Source of the DNA: an uncultured Clostridia bacterium
Lineage (GTDB): Bacteria; Bacillota; Clostridia; Christensenellales; Aristaeellaceae
Length of the DNA: 31,210 nucleotides
Reading direction: 5' to 3'
Assembly: GCA_934630705.1 (NCBI GenBank)
Contig: CAKTWP010000023.1
Location: forward strand, 1 to 31,210
This document shows, piece after piece, positions 7,640 through 15,898 of the stretch. The stretch's first letter is position 1. Every line of letters starts with the position of its first letter. Made by a program: the position numbers and the translations under genes. Below the pieces are notes generated by a model, which made no database searches, was not told the DNA's origin, and saw only the letters and a program-made list of their open reading frames with translations.

Positions 7640-8650
7640 ATGGAGGGTCTCTTTCCCCCGTCCGGGCAGCTGGACATCATTCCGGTAGGCCGGGTAGCCA
7701 TCGATTTTAACCCCACGGACTACAACCGGCCCCTGTCCGAAAGCAGCAACTTCAACAAATACCTGGGCGGTTCCCCGGCCAACATCGCCGTGGGCATGGC
7801 CAGGCTTGGCAACCGGGTGGGCTTCCTGGGCAAGGTGTCCGACGATCAGTTCGGGGATTTTGTGACAGGCTATTTCGCTGCCGAGGGCATCGACTGCTCC
7901 CATATTTCCCGCTGCCATAACGGCGAGAAGCTGGGCCTCACCTTCACCGAAATGCTCTCCCCCACCCAGTCCTCCATCCTGATGTACCGGGACGGCGTGG
8001 CCGATCTGATGCTGCATCCGGACGATGTGGACGAAGCCTATATCGCCTCCGCCCGCTGCCTGCTGATCTCGGGCACGGCCCTGTCCGCCTCCCCCTCCCG
8101 GGAAGCGGCGCTCAAGGCCCTGGCCTTTGCGGAGAAAAACGGCGTGGCCGTGGTGTTCGACGCGGACTATCGGCCCTATTCCTGGAAGAACAAAGACGAA
8201 ATCTCCATTTACACCGCCCTGGTGGCGGAAAAGAGCCGGATCATCCTGGGCAGCCGGGAAGAATTTGACCTGATGGAGCGGCTTACAGGCCTGGATGGCA
8301 CGGATGAAGGCTCTGCCGCCTACTGGCTTGGCAAGGGCGCGCAGCTGCTGGTAATCAAGCACGGCAAGGAAGGCTCGGCGGCTTATACCAGTACGGAGCG
8401 CTTCCGGGTGCGTCCCTTCCCGGTGAAGGCACTGAAGGGCTTTGGCGGCGGAGATGGCTATGCCAGCGCCCTGCTCCACGGGCTGATGCAGGGAAAGCCA
8501 TTGAGCCAGGCCCTGGAAATGGGCAGCGCCTCGGCGGCCATGCTGGTGGCCAGCCATGCCTGCAGCCGGGATATGCCCTCGGAAGAAAGCCTGACGGCGT
8601 TTATCGAAAAAGAAAAAAAGGAATGCGGCAGCGTCATTGATGCGCTGTGA
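7640..8650 (+). CDS. iolC: 5-dehydro-2-deoxygluconokinase IolC (PfkB family)
   Basis: A protein of 336 residues of the PfkB/ribokinase family. The N-terminal substrate region includes GRVAIDFNP and GGSPANIAVGMARLG. The C-terminal signature reads GGGDGYASALLHGL, where family members usually have GAGD; the catalytic Asp is kept and the Ala is Gly. IolC phosphorylates 5-dehydro-2-deoxy-D-gluconate at C6 with ATP, giving the IolJ substrate. An AAGGAGG site lies 9 bases before the ATG. It is 47 bases downstream of iolJ and 20 bases upstream of iolA, consistent with one message. Confidence 0.92.
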   Translation: MEGLFPPSGQLDIIPVGRVAIDFNPTDYNRPLSESSNFNKYLGGSPANIAVGMARLGNRVGFLGKVSDDQFGDFVTGYFAAEGIDCSHISRCHNGEKLGLTFTEMLSPTQSSILMYRDGVADLMLHPDDVDEAYIASARCLLISGTALSASPSREAALKALAFAEKNGVAVVFDADYRPYSWKNKDEISIYTALVAEKSRIILGSREEFDLMERLTGLDGTDEGSAAYWLGKGAQLLVIKHGKEGSAAYTSTERFRVRPFPVKALKGFGGGDGYASALLHGLMQGKPLSQALEMGSASAAMLVASHACSRDMPSEESLTAFIEKEKKECGSVIDAL

Positions 8651-8670
8651 AAAGAGGAGAGGAGACCATC

Positions 8671-10185
8671 ATGAGCGAATTACAGATTATGAAGCCTTTT
8701 ATTGGCGGCGCGTTCGTTGACAGCACTTCCGACCAGTTCACCACCGTTTACGATCCATCCACCGGCCATCCCCTGGCCAAGGTGCCCAAGTGCACCAAAG
8801 AAGAAGTGGAGCAGGCGATTGCCTGCGCCAAGGCCGCTTTCCCCGCCTGGAAAAACACCCCCGTGCGCAAGCGTGCCGCCATCATGATGAAGCTGCGCAA
8901 TCTGATCGAACGGGACATGGACGAGCTCACCCGCATCTGCGCCACGGAAAACGGCAAGTGCTGGACCGAGGCTGCCGGCGATGTGGGCAAGGCCCTGGAA
9001 ATGACGGAGCTGGCCTGCTCTGCCCCCAGCCTGCTCATGGGCGAAAGCCTGATGGACACGTCCTCGGGCTACGACACCACCTTGTATCGCGAACCCCTGG
9101 GCGTGTTTGCCGGCATTGCGCCCTGGAATTTCCCCGCCATGATTCCCGTGGGCTGGATGGCGCCGCTGGCCATCGTTTGCGGCAACACGTTCGTGCTCAA
9201 GCCCGCCTCCACCACGCCCATGACCTGCCTGAAGTTCGCCCAGCTGTATAAAGAAGCGGGCATTCCCGACGGCGTGTTTAACATCGTGCCCTGCTCTCGG
9301 GGCGAGGCCGAGCTGCTGCTGACCCATCCCGACGTGCGGGGGATCACGTTCGTGGGCTCCACGGATGTGGGCAAGCATGTGTATGCCACGGCTGCGGCCC
9401 ATGGCAAGCGGGTGCAGTGCCTGTGCGAAGCGAAGAACCATGCCCTGGTGCTCCGGGATGCGCCCATCACCCGTACCGCCGCGGGCATCATGAACAGCGC
9501 CTTTGGCTGCGCCGGCGAGCGGTGCATGGCGCTGCCTGCCATAGTGGTGGAAGAGGACATTGCGGATGAGCTGGTGGCGGAGCTGGTGCGGCTGTGCAAG
9601 GAACAGAAGGTGGGCCCCGCCTATGACAAGGAGAGCAAGCTGGGCCCGGTGGGCAGCAAGAGCCATCAGCAGTTCGTGCTGGATTGGATCCAGAAGGGCG
9701 TGGACGAAGGGGCGCAGCTGGTGCTGGACGGCCGGAACGTGAAGGTGCCCGGCTATGAGGACGGCTATTATATCGGCCATACCATCTTCGATCATGTGAC
9801 CGAGGACATGACCATCGGCACCCGGGAAGTGTTTGGCCCGGTGCTGTGCATCAAGCGGGTGAAGGATTTCGAAGAAGGCCTGGCGCTGATGAACCGGAAT
9901 CCCTTTGCCAACGGCTCTGTGATTTTCACCCAGAGCGGCCATTTCGCCCGGGAATTTGCCAAGCGGACGGACGGCGGCATGGTGGGCGTGAACGTAGGCA
10001 TTCCGGTGCCCATCGGCGTGTTCCCCTTCTGCGGCCATAAGAACAGCTTCTTTGGCGATCTGCACTGCCATGGCAAGGACGCTTTCCGGTTCTACACCGA
10101 AAGCAAGTGCGTCACCACCCGGTGGTTCGACGAAGAAGAAAAGCAGAAGAAAACCGTGGATACCTGGGACGGAAGCGCCCTGTAA
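8671..10185 (+). CDS. iolA: CoA-acylating (methyl)malonate-semialdehyde dehydrogenase IolA
   Basis: A protein of 504 residues of the aldehyde dehydrogenase superfamily, MmsA type. It shows APWNFPAMIP, a catalytic Cys in GERCMALPA, and a C-terminal block with VNVGIPVPIGVFPF and FFGDLHCHGKDAFRFYTESK, typical of the CoA-dependent subgroup. It converts malonate semialdehyde, CoA and NAD to acetyl-CoA, CO2 and NADH, the last step of inositol breakdown. The start at 8671 follows GAGGAGAGGAG. An in-frame ATG at 8647 overlaps iolC and lacks a site. The C-terminal tail is slightly longer than in Bacillus homologues. Confidence 0.93.
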   Translation: MSELQIMKPFIGGAFVDSTSDQFTTVYDPSTGHPLAKVPKCTKEEVEQAIACAKAAFPAWKNTPVRKRAAIMMKLRNLIERDMDELTRICATENGKCWTEAAGDVGKALEMTELACSAPSLLMGESLMDTSSGYDTTLYREPLGVFAGIAPWNFPAMIPVGWMAPLAIVCGNTFVLKPASTTPMTCLKFAQLYKEAGIPDGVFNIVPCSRGEAELLLTHPDVRGITFVGSTDVGKHVYATAAAHGKRVQCLCEAKNHALVLRDAPITRTAAGIMNSAFGCAGERCMALPAIVVEEDIADELVAELVRLCKEQKVGPAYDKESKLGPVGSKSHQQFVLDWIQKGVDEGAQLVLDGRNVKVPGYEDGYYIGHTIFDHVTEDMTIGTREVFGPVLCIKRVKDFEEGLALMNRNPFANGSVIFTQSGHFAREFAKRTDGGMVGVNVGIPVPIGVFPFCGHKNSFFGDLHCHGKDAFRFYTESKCVTTRWFDEEEKQKKTVDTWDGSAL

Positions 10186-10323
10186 TCGCCGCCTGTCCGG
10201 CAGCCTCCGCGCCTTTTGGGGCGCGGGGCGCAGCTGGCCGAAAAGGGCGGTTGCCCCTTCAGCCATCCACAAGCATAAGATCATTCCGCCAATCGGATTT
10301 GAAACGGCATCCTTGAAGCATCC

Positions 10324-10341
10324 ATATTGAATCGTCAATAT
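10324..10341. promoter_or_regulatory. Palindromic candidate operator upstream of iolG
   Basis: ATATTGA-ATCG-TCAATAT is a perfect 7-bp dyad with a 4-base centre. It lies in an AT-rich part of the 182-base iolA-iolG gap, 26 bases before the iolG start. The gap also has GC-rich hairpins near 10207-10226 and 10234-10260 and a poor -35-like TTGAAG at 10314. It may be an internal promoter with a repressor site. No regulator gene is present to test the idea. Confidence 0.4.
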
Positions 10342-10367
10342 ATATATCAAGAAGGAGCGTGGCAATT

Positions 10368-11387
10368 ATGAAGCAGCTGAACATCGGTATCGTCGGCGCG
10401 GGCCGGATCGGCAACGTACATGCCAAATCCATCACCTATTTTATTCCCCAGGCGCGGGTGGTAAAGGTGACGGACGTGGTGGAGGAATCGGCTAAGCGTC
10501 TGGCGGAGACCTATGGCATTCCCTCCTATTCCACCAACTATATGGACATCATCGACGACCCCACCATCGACGCGGTGCTGGTCTGCTCCCCCACCCCCAC
10601 CCACGCGGACATCGCCATCGCCGCCATGAAGGCCGGCAAGCATGTGTTCTGCGAAAAGCCGGTGGACCTGACCATTGAGAAGATTCAGAAAACCGCGCAG
10701 GTGGCCAGGGAAACGGGCGTGAAGCTGCAGATCGGCTTCAACCGCCGCTTTGATCACAATCATGGCCGGGTGCAGCAGCTGGCCAAGTCCGGGAAGCTGG
10801 GCAACATCGAAATCGTAAAGATCACCTCCCGGGATCCGGAGCCCCCGTCCCCTGAATACGCGGCGTCCTCCGGCGGGCTGTATATCGACATGATGATTCA
10901 TGACTTTGACATGGCCATGTTCCTGGCGGGCTGCGATGTGACCGAGGTATACGCCATGGGCACCAGTCTGGTGGATCCCCGGATCGGTCAGGCCGGCGAC
11001 GTGGACACCGCCATCGTGACCCTCACCTTTGAAAACGGCGCACTGGGCGTGATCGACAACAGCCGCCGGGCCGCCTATGGCTACGACCAGCGGGTGGAAG
11101 TGTTTGGCAGTCTGGGCATGGCCGCCGGTGAAAACGATGGCGACAGCACCGTTCGCCTGTCCACCGCAGCGGGCGTGGAAAGCGACAAGCCCAAGTTCTT
11201 CTTCCTGGAGCGGTATATGGATTCCTTCGTGGAAGAAATGCGCCAGTTCATCGCCGCCATCACCGAAAACAAGGATGTGCCCGTGGGCATCCATGCAGGG
11301 CTGATGAGCGTGGTGCTGGCCAAGGCGGCAAAGAAGTCTCTGGATGAGCATCGGCCCGTGAAGATCAGCGAAATGCTGGAGGGCTAA
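10368..11387 (+). CDS. iolG: Inositol 2-dehydrogenase IolG (Gfo/Idh/MocA family)
   Basis: A protein of 339 residues. It has a Rossmann motif GIVGAGRIGNVHA, a CEKPVD motif, and the catalytic Asp-x3-His within YIDMMIHDFDM, as in characterised myo-inositol dehydrogenases. It oxidises myo-inositol to 2-keto-myo-inositol with NAD, the first step of the pathway. The ATG at 10368 is chosen because AAGGAG (10352-10357) ends 10 bases before it. A GTG at 10359 would sit only 1 base from that site. Unlike the two paralogues at 4165 and 5324, it keeps the standard catalytic pair. It ends 4 bases before iolB. Confidence 0.93.
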   Translation: MKQLNIGIVGAGRIGNVHAKSITYFIPQARVVKVTDVVEESAKRLAETYGIPSYSTNYMDIIDDPTIDAVLVCSPTPTHADIAIAAMKAGKHVFCEKPVDLTIEKIQKTAQVARETGVKLQIGFNRRFDHNHGRVQQLAKSGKLGNIEIVKITSRDPEPPSPEYAASSGGLYIDMMIHDFDMAMFLAGCDVTEVYAMGTSLVDPRIGQAGDVDTAIVTLTFENGALGVIDNSRRAAYGYDQRVEVFGSLGMAAGENDGDSTVRLSTAAGVESDKPKFFFLERYMDSFVEEMRQFIAAITENKDVPVGIHAGLMSVVLAKAAKKSLDEHRPVKISEMLEG

Positions 11388-11391
11388 GGCC

Positions 11392-12201
11392 ATGGAGGAA
11401 CTGATTCGTCAGGGCTCGGAGGTTCCCTTCGGGTATACCGCCGTGACGGAGCTGAACGGCAAAAACCGGGAAATGCTGATGGATTTCGGCCTGCTGCGCC
11501 TGCGGCAGGGCGAAACCTATCGGGATGATCGGCCCCTGGAAAAGGCGTATCTGCTGGTATACGGCAAGGTTCGCCTGGCCTGGGACGGAAAAACCCATGA
11601 GGAGTACCGGGAAAACTGCTTCGATGTATCCCCCACGGCGCTGCATGTAAACCGCGTCACCGCCGTGGAAATCACCTGCCTGTCCGCGGACTGCGAAATC
11701 AACATTCTGCGCACGGACAACGATACGCTGTTTGAAAACCATCTGTATCTGCCCGCCGAAACCGCGGACGAATACCGGGGCAAGGGCACCATGCGGGAAT
11801 GCAGCACCCGGATCGTGCGCACCATTTTCGATGATACCAACGCGCCCCAGGCCAATCTGGTGCTGGGCGAGGTGATCGGCTTCCCGGGCAAATGGTCCAG
11901 CTATCCCCCTCATCATCATCCCCAGCCTGAGGTGTATTATTACAAAACCAACCCCGTCGGCGGCTTTGCCTATGCGGAGCTGGGGGACCGGGTGGTGAAG
12001 GTGCATGGCAATGATACCGTGCTCATCGCTCCGGGTCTCACCCATCCCCAATGCACCCCGCCGGGGTATGCCCTGTGGTATCTGTGGGGCATCCGGCATC
12101 TGCCGGGCGACCGCTACGCCCAGCCCCATTATCCCGTGTTCCTGAAGGAATACCTGTGGGTACAGGATCCCGACGCCGCCTATTTTGGCGATCCCAAGTG
12201 A
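11392..12201 (+). CDS. iolB: 5-deoxy-glucuronate isomerase IolB
   Basis: A protein of 269 residues of the KduI/IolB cupin family. The C-terminal cupin has a metal-binding cluster in PPHHHPQPEVYYYK and a further conserved block around LIAPGLTHPQCTPPGYALWYLWGIRH. It isomerises 5-deoxy-D-glucuronate to 5-dehydro-2-deoxy-D-gluconate, the IolC substrate. GGAGGG lies in the last codons of iolG, and the 4-base gap suggests coupled translation. The length matches the family. Confidence 0.95.
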   Translation: MEELIRQGSEVPFGYTAVTELNGKNREMLMDFGLLRLRQGETYRDDRPLEKAYLLVYGKVRLAWDGKTHEEYRENCFDVSPTALHVNRVTAVEITCLSADCEINILRTDNDTLFENHLYLPAETADEYRGKGTMRECSTRIVRTIFDDTNAPQANLVLGEVIGFPGKWSSYPPHHHPQPEVYYYKTNPVGGFAYAELGDRVVKVHGNDTVLIAPGLTHPQCTPPGYALWYLWGIRHLPGDRYAQPHYPVFLKEYLWVQDPDAAYFGDPK

Positions 12202-12216
12202 CCAGGAGGCAAGCCC

Positions 12217-14073
12217 ATGAACCATATTCGATTGACCATGGCCCAGGCGCTGGTGAAATTTCTGGATCAGCAGTATGTGGAGCTGGACGGCCGGGAGCAT
12301 AAATTTGTAAACAACATTTTCGGCGTGTTCGGCCACGGCTGCGTGGTGGGCGTGGGTCAGGCCCTGCAGCAGGGCGGCCATCACATCCGCTTCCTGCAGG
12401 GAAAAAATGAGCAGAACATGGCCCTGGCCGCCACCGCCTTTGCCAAGCAGAAGGATCGGCTGGAGATTATCCCCTGCGTGTCCTCCATCGGCCCGGGCGC
12501 CATGAACATGGTCACCGCCGCCGGCTGCGCCACCGCTAACCGCATTCCCCTGCTGCTCCTGCCCGGCGACACCTTTGCCTGCCGCCAGCCCGACCCCGTG
12601 CTGCAGCAGGCGGAGTTTTTCGATTCCTATGGCCGCACCGTTACCGATGCGTTCCGGGGCGTATGCCATTACTTTGACCGGCTGGAGCGCCCCGAGCAGC
12701 TGATGACCGCCGCGCTCCACGCCATGCGCGTGCTCACCGATCCGGCGGATACCGGCGCGGTTTGCCTGGCCATGCCCCAGGACGTGGAAGGCGAGGCCTT
12801 CGATTATCCCGAAGCCTTCTTCCGCAAGCGGGTCTGGCATCAGGATCGCCGGCTCATCACTGACGGCCAGCTGGCCCGGGCGCTGGAGATTCTTCGCGCC
12901 GCCCGCCATCCTATGGCCATTCTGGGCGGCGGCGTGCGCTATTCTCAGGCAGGAGCGGAATTTGCCGCGCTGTGCGAAAAACACCAGATTCCCTTTGGGG
13001 AAACCCAGGCGGGCAAGGGCACGCTGCCCTTTGATCTGCCCATGAACATGGGCGGCATCGGCGTTACCGGCGGCCAGGCGGCCAATCGCGTGGCGCAGCA
13101 GGCAGACGTGGTGCTGGCCGTAGGCACGCGCCTTTCCGACTTCACCACCAGCTCCAAATGGCTGTTCGGGGACGACTGCAAATTCATCACCCTGAATATC
13201 TGCCCCTTTGACACCATCAAAATGGATGCGGAGCCCCTGCTGTGCGATGCAAAAGCGGGGCTGGACGCGCTGGATCAGGGGCTGGAGGGCTATCGCTCCG
13301 GCTGGGATGAAGCGGCGCTGAAGGCCACCCGCCAGGATTGGCTGAACAAGGTGGAGGAATTCTATGACGATCGCCGGCCTCAGGGCCTGAGCCAGACCCG
13401 GGCACTGGGCATCATCAACCGCTTCATGCAAAAGAGCGATATCGCCATGGGCGCGGCGGGCAGCCTGCCCGGAGATATGCAGCGGCTCTGGCAATCCGGC
13501 GACAGCGGCACCTACCACATGGAATACGGCTTCTCCAACATGGGCTATGAAACCAACGGCGCCCTGGGCGTGAAGCTGGCCGCGCCGGAGCGGGAGGTTT
13601 ATTCCTTCTTTGGCGACGGCACCTATCTGATGGCCCACAGCGAGCTGCTCACCTGCGTGCAGGAAAACCTGCGGGTGCATTTCTGCCTGTTTGACAACAG
13701 CGGCTGGGGCTGCATCGAAAACCTGCAGAACAATCAGGGCTGCGATACGTTCGGCACCGTGTTCCGCCGGCGCAACCCGGAAACGGGCGAACTGGACGGC
13801 CCGGTGCTGCCGGTGGATTTCGCCGCCAATGCCCGCAGCTACGGGCTCCTGGCCTTTACCATCCGCACCGAGGAGGAGCTGCTTTCTGCGCTGGAGGCGG
13901 GCCGCAATCAGCCTCTGCCTGTGCTGTATGACATCAAGGTGCTTCCCGGCTCCATGACCCCCGGCTTTGACAGCTGGTGGCGGGTCGGCGTGGCGGAGGT
14001 ATCCGAAATGGAACGGGTACAGCAGGCCTATCAGGAGCAGCAAAACCACATTCAATCCGTCCGGGAATTCTGA
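12217..14073 (+). CDS. iolD: 3D-(3,5/4)-trihydroxycyclohexane-1,2-dione hydrolase IolD
   Basis: A thiamine-diphosphate enzyme of 618 residues, related to acetolactate synthase. The N-terminal PYR domain carries the Glu in LQGKNEQNMALAA that activates the cofactor. The middle domain has ILGGGVRYSQAG. The C-terminal PP domain has the GDG...NN-type motif, here GDGTYLMAHSE followed by LFDNSGWGC. It hydrolyses the diketo-ring to 5-deoxy-glucuronate. A clear AGGAGG precedes the ATG, 15 bases after the iolB stop. The length is close to Bacillus IolD. Confidence 0.95.
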   Translation: MNHIRLTMAQALVKFLDQQYVELDGREHKFVNNIFGVFGHGCVVGVGQALQQGGHHIRFLQGKNEQNMALAATAFAKQKDRLEIIPCVSSIGPGAMNMVTAAGCATANRIPLLLLPGDTFACRQPDPVLQQAEFFDSYGRTVTDAFRGVCHYFDRLERPEQLMTAALHAMRVLTDPADTGAVCLAMPQDVEGEAFDYPEAFFRKRVWHQDRRLITDGQLARALEILRAARHPMAILGGGVRYSQAGAEFAALCEKHQIPFGETQAGKGTLPFDLPMNMGGIGVTGGQAANRVAQQADVVLAVGTRLSDFTTSSKWLFGDDCKFITLNICPFDTIKMDAEPLLCDAKAGLDALDQGLEGYRSGWDEAALKATRQDWLNKVEEFYDDRRPQGLSQTRALGIINRFMQKSDIAMGAAGSLPGDMQRLWQSGDSGTYHMEYGFSNMGYETNGALGVKLAAPEREVYSFFGDGTYLMAHSELLTCVQENLRVHFCLFDNSGWGCIENLQNNQGCDTFGTVFRRRNPETGELDGPVLPVDFAANARSYGLLAFTIRTEEELLSALEAGRNQPLPVLYDIKVLPGSMTPGFDSWWRVGVAEVSEMERVQQAYQEQQNHIQSVREF

Positions 14074-14110
14074 TTACCCGGCCAATGAAAAAAGAAATGA
14101 GGGAATACGC

Positions 14111-15007
14111 ATGCTGGATCCCAAGAAAGTAAAGCTGGCCATCGCCCCCATCGGCTGGACCAACGACGATCTGCCTGATCTGGGCAAGGAAAACACCTTC
14201 GAGCAGTGCATCAGCGAAATGGCGCTGGCCGGGTTCAAAGGCAGCGAAATCGGCAACAAATATCCCCAGGATGCGACCGTGCTCAAGCACAAGCTGGACG
14301 TGCGCGGGCTGCAGATCTGCAACGCCTGGTTTTCTTCCCTGTTCACCTCCGAGCCCTACGAAGTGACCATCCGTAACTTCATCGCCCATCGGGATCGGCT
14401 CCACGCCCTGGGGGCCAAGGTGATTGGTGCGTCCGAGCAGGGCAATTCCATCCAGGGCAAGCCCCTGAACATTTTCGGGGATCAGAAGCCCGTATACACC
14501 CCCGAGCAGTGGGCGCTGATCGCCAAGGGCTACAATGAAATGGGCGCGCTGGCACAGGAAAAGGGCATGACCCTTACCTGCCATCATCATATGGGCACCG
14601 GCGTGCAGACTGCGGAAGAAATCGACACGTTTATGAGCCTGGTGGATCCGGACAAGGTGTTCCTGCTCTTTGACAGCGGCCATCTCACCTTTGCCGGCAT
14701 CGATCCCCTGCCCGTGCTGAAGAAGTATATTCATCGGATCAAGCATGTGCATCTCAAGGATGTGCGCCTGCCCATCCGGGATCAGGCCCAGCGGGAAGGC
14801 TGGAGCTTCCTGACCGCCGTACGCAACGGCGTGTTTACTGTGCCCGGCGATGGCGATGTGGACTTTGCACCCATCTTCCAGGTGCTGGAGGAAAGCGGCT
14901 ACGAAGGTTGGGTCGTGGTGGAAGCGGAACAGGATCCCGCCAAGGCTAATCCTTTTGAATACGCCGTGAAGGCCCGGAAGTATATCGCAGAAAAGACCGG
15001 GCTGTGA
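14111..15007 (+). CDS. iolE: Inosose dehydratase IolE
   Basis: A protein of 298 residues, a TIM barrel of the AP-endonuclease 2/xylose-isomerase superfamily. It starts with KLAIAPIGWTNDDLPDLG, a signature of 2-keto-myo-inositol dehydratase, and has HHHMGTG, LLFDSGHL and HVHLKDV segments that supply metal ligands. It removes water from 2-keto-myo-inositol to give the diketone used by IolD. The start at 14111 is the first residue matching the family and has a GAGGG site. The upstream in-frame ATG at 13967 lies deep within iolD. It is the last gene of the operon and is followed by a terminator. Confidence 0.94.
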   Translation: MLDPKKVKLAIAPIGWTNDDLPDLGKENTFEQCISEMALAGFKGSEIGNKYPQDATVLKHKLDVRGLQICNAWFSSLFTSEPYEVTIRNFIAHRDRLHALGAKVIGASEQGNSIQGKPLNIFGDQKPVYTPEQWALIAKGYNEMGALAQEKGMTLTCHHHMGTGVQTAEEIDTFMSLVDPDKVFLLFDSGHLTFAGIDPLPVLKKYIHRIKHVHLKDVRLPIRDQAQREGWSFLTAVRNGVFTVPGDGDVDFAPIFQVLEESGYEGWVVVEAEQDPAKANPFEYAVKARKYIAEKTGL

Positions 15008-15032
15008 CAGTTGGCGAGAATTGATTAACAAG

Positions 15033-15068
15033 AGGGCCTTTCTTTCTCTCGAAAGAAAGGCCCTTTCC
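15033..15068 (+). terminator. Terminator of the iol operon
   Basis: A perfect 14-bp stem, AGGGCCTTTCTTTC (15033-15046) with 15051-15064, has a TCTC loop and a short TTTCC tail, 25 bases after the iolE stop. The tail is weak but the stem is strong. Confidence 0.75.
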
Positions 15069-15260
15069 AGCGTGTCAAAAAACGATGTTTTTGACACGCT
15101 CCATGCAGGATGAAGGGATTCATCCTGCATGGCAAGGCTGCGGAAATGATTTTTCTGCGCTTTGCTCCGAAAAATCGCCCCCGCCCGACCGGCAAAGCCG
15201 GTCGATACGATCAAAAAAGAAGGGCTTGCAGCCCTTCTTTGCATCCTGCTTTACGTATCG
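15069..15260. repeat. Array of consecutive perfect hairpins
   Basis: Directly abutting the iol terminator are further palindromes. 15069-15100 has a 13-bp stem and 6-base loop. 15101-15132 has a 14-bp stem with a GGGA loop. 15148-15176 has GATTTTTC/GAAAAATC. 15187-15203 has GACCGGC/GCCGGTC. 15216-15240 has an 11-bp stem, enclosed by CGATACG/CGTATCG at 15203-15209 and 15254-15260. No coding sequence was found. The region lies between convergent genes. The CCATGCAGG arm of 15101-15132 recurs at 6337. It resembles a clustered intergenic palindromic repeat element. Confidence 0.75.
15213..15240 (-). terminator. Terminator for the minus-strand small membrane gene
   Basis: Read on the minus strand, AAAGAAGGGCT-GCA-AGCCCTTCTTT runs into TTTTTTGATC. 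This is a perfect 11-bp stem with a T-run, about 220 bases past the stop at 15462. It also forms part of the hairpin array. Confidence 0.65.
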
Positions 15261-15461
15261 GGACTTTTCGGTTTCCCAAACATTGTTTCTCTGTCCTTTC
15301 TGGGGCACATTATGGATTTTTGGGGATTCGTTTCTCATGCTCCTACGGTTTTCCGGAGAGGGCGCAGAGTGAACCAGAAAAGTATCGCCAAGTAACGCGG
15401 GCAAGCGAAGCGCAGGACGCGTAAAGCACCTCCTATGCCTCCGCATTCCGCCCCCTCGTTT
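15261..15461. other. Intergenic stretch with no supported gene
   Basis: The 200 bases between the hairpin array and the minus-strand gene contain no supported gene, promoter or clear repeat. Short open frames here lack ribosome binding sites and family resemblance. Confidence 0.5.
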
Positions 15462-15791
15462 TCAGGGCTCTTCCAGCAGGGCTCTGGCCAGCAGCAGCCA
15501 GATACAGAAGTACCGCGGGCAGATCTGGCCCATACAGTTGCCCTTCAGCCTGCGATAATCCCAGATCTGATGCTGCCGGTTAAACAGCAGCCCCAGCGCC
15601 AGCTCCACGCCCGTAATGCCCGCCGCAGCCATCGCCGCCCGCTTCCAGGGGCGGCCTTTCATCCGCCCGCATCGCCGGATGATTCCTGCGCCCAGCGCCC
15701 CGGCCAGGGCCATTGTAGGGTGGGTACGCCCCCGCCAGAGCAATTCCAGGCACGGATACCCTGCCGCGCCCATCCACGCATTGAATCTCAT
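15462..15791 (-). CDS. Small CmpB-like (putative ABC transporter type IV) membrane protein
   Basis: A protein of 109 residues if started at MRFNAWMG. The segments GYPCLELLWRGRTHPTMALAGALGAG, GVELALGLLFNRQ, and WDYRRLKGNCMGQICPRYFCIWLLLA fit the short membrane-protein family annotated as putative ABC-transporter type IV (CmpB-like), with about three or four hydrophobic segments. The start is uncertain because the ribosome binding site is weak. MHTGKL at 15857 is an in-frame alternative but adds a polar extension that does not look like the family. It is convergent with the iol operon and divergent from the next gene. The function of the family is poorly known. Confidence 0.65.
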   Translation of the reverse strand: MRFNAWMGAAGYPCLELLWRGRTHPTMALAGALGAGIIRRCGRMKGRPWKRAAMAAAGITGVELALGLLFNRQHQIWDYRRLKGNCMGQICPRYFCIWLLLARALLEEP

Positions 15792-15849
15792 GGCCCTATT
15801 TTGCGCCGTCCGTCCCGGCTTATGCCCGGCAGCTTTTGTCAGCTTCCCG

Positions 15850-15879
15850 GTATGCATCCGCGCCCGCGTGGATACAATA
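15850..15879 (+). promoter_or_regulatory. Candidate forespore-type (sigma-F/G-like) promoter
   Basis: GTATG (15850-15854), a 15-base spacer and GGATACAATA (15870-15879) resemble the sigma-F pattern known from Bacillus subtilis (GYWTA, 15 bases, GGNRANANTW) with one mismatch in each box. A good sigma-A -35 is missing at the matching distance, although TACAAT alone is a fair -10. The start codon follows 20 bases later. The match is by eye only. Confidence 0.35.
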
Positions 15880-15898
15880 GGCCCGGGAGGAATGCGCA

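Noticed and set aside
10285..10310. Catabolite-responsive (cre) site near TTGAAACGG before iolG
   Set aside because: The alignment to the cre consensus fails at the central CG and the second half-site.
11365..14055. Minus-strand open frame of about 896 residues opposite iolB and iolD
   Set aside because: It is a shadow of two well-supported iol genes, with no start signal or recognisable domain.
15033..15260. CRISPR array
   Set aside because: The units are different palindromes of different sequence without a repeated direct repeat or regular spacers, and no cas gene is present.
15085..15446. Several overlapping small frames after iolE
   Set aside because: They run through perfect palindromes, so their sequence is dictated by hairpins, and none has a ribosome binding site or family match.
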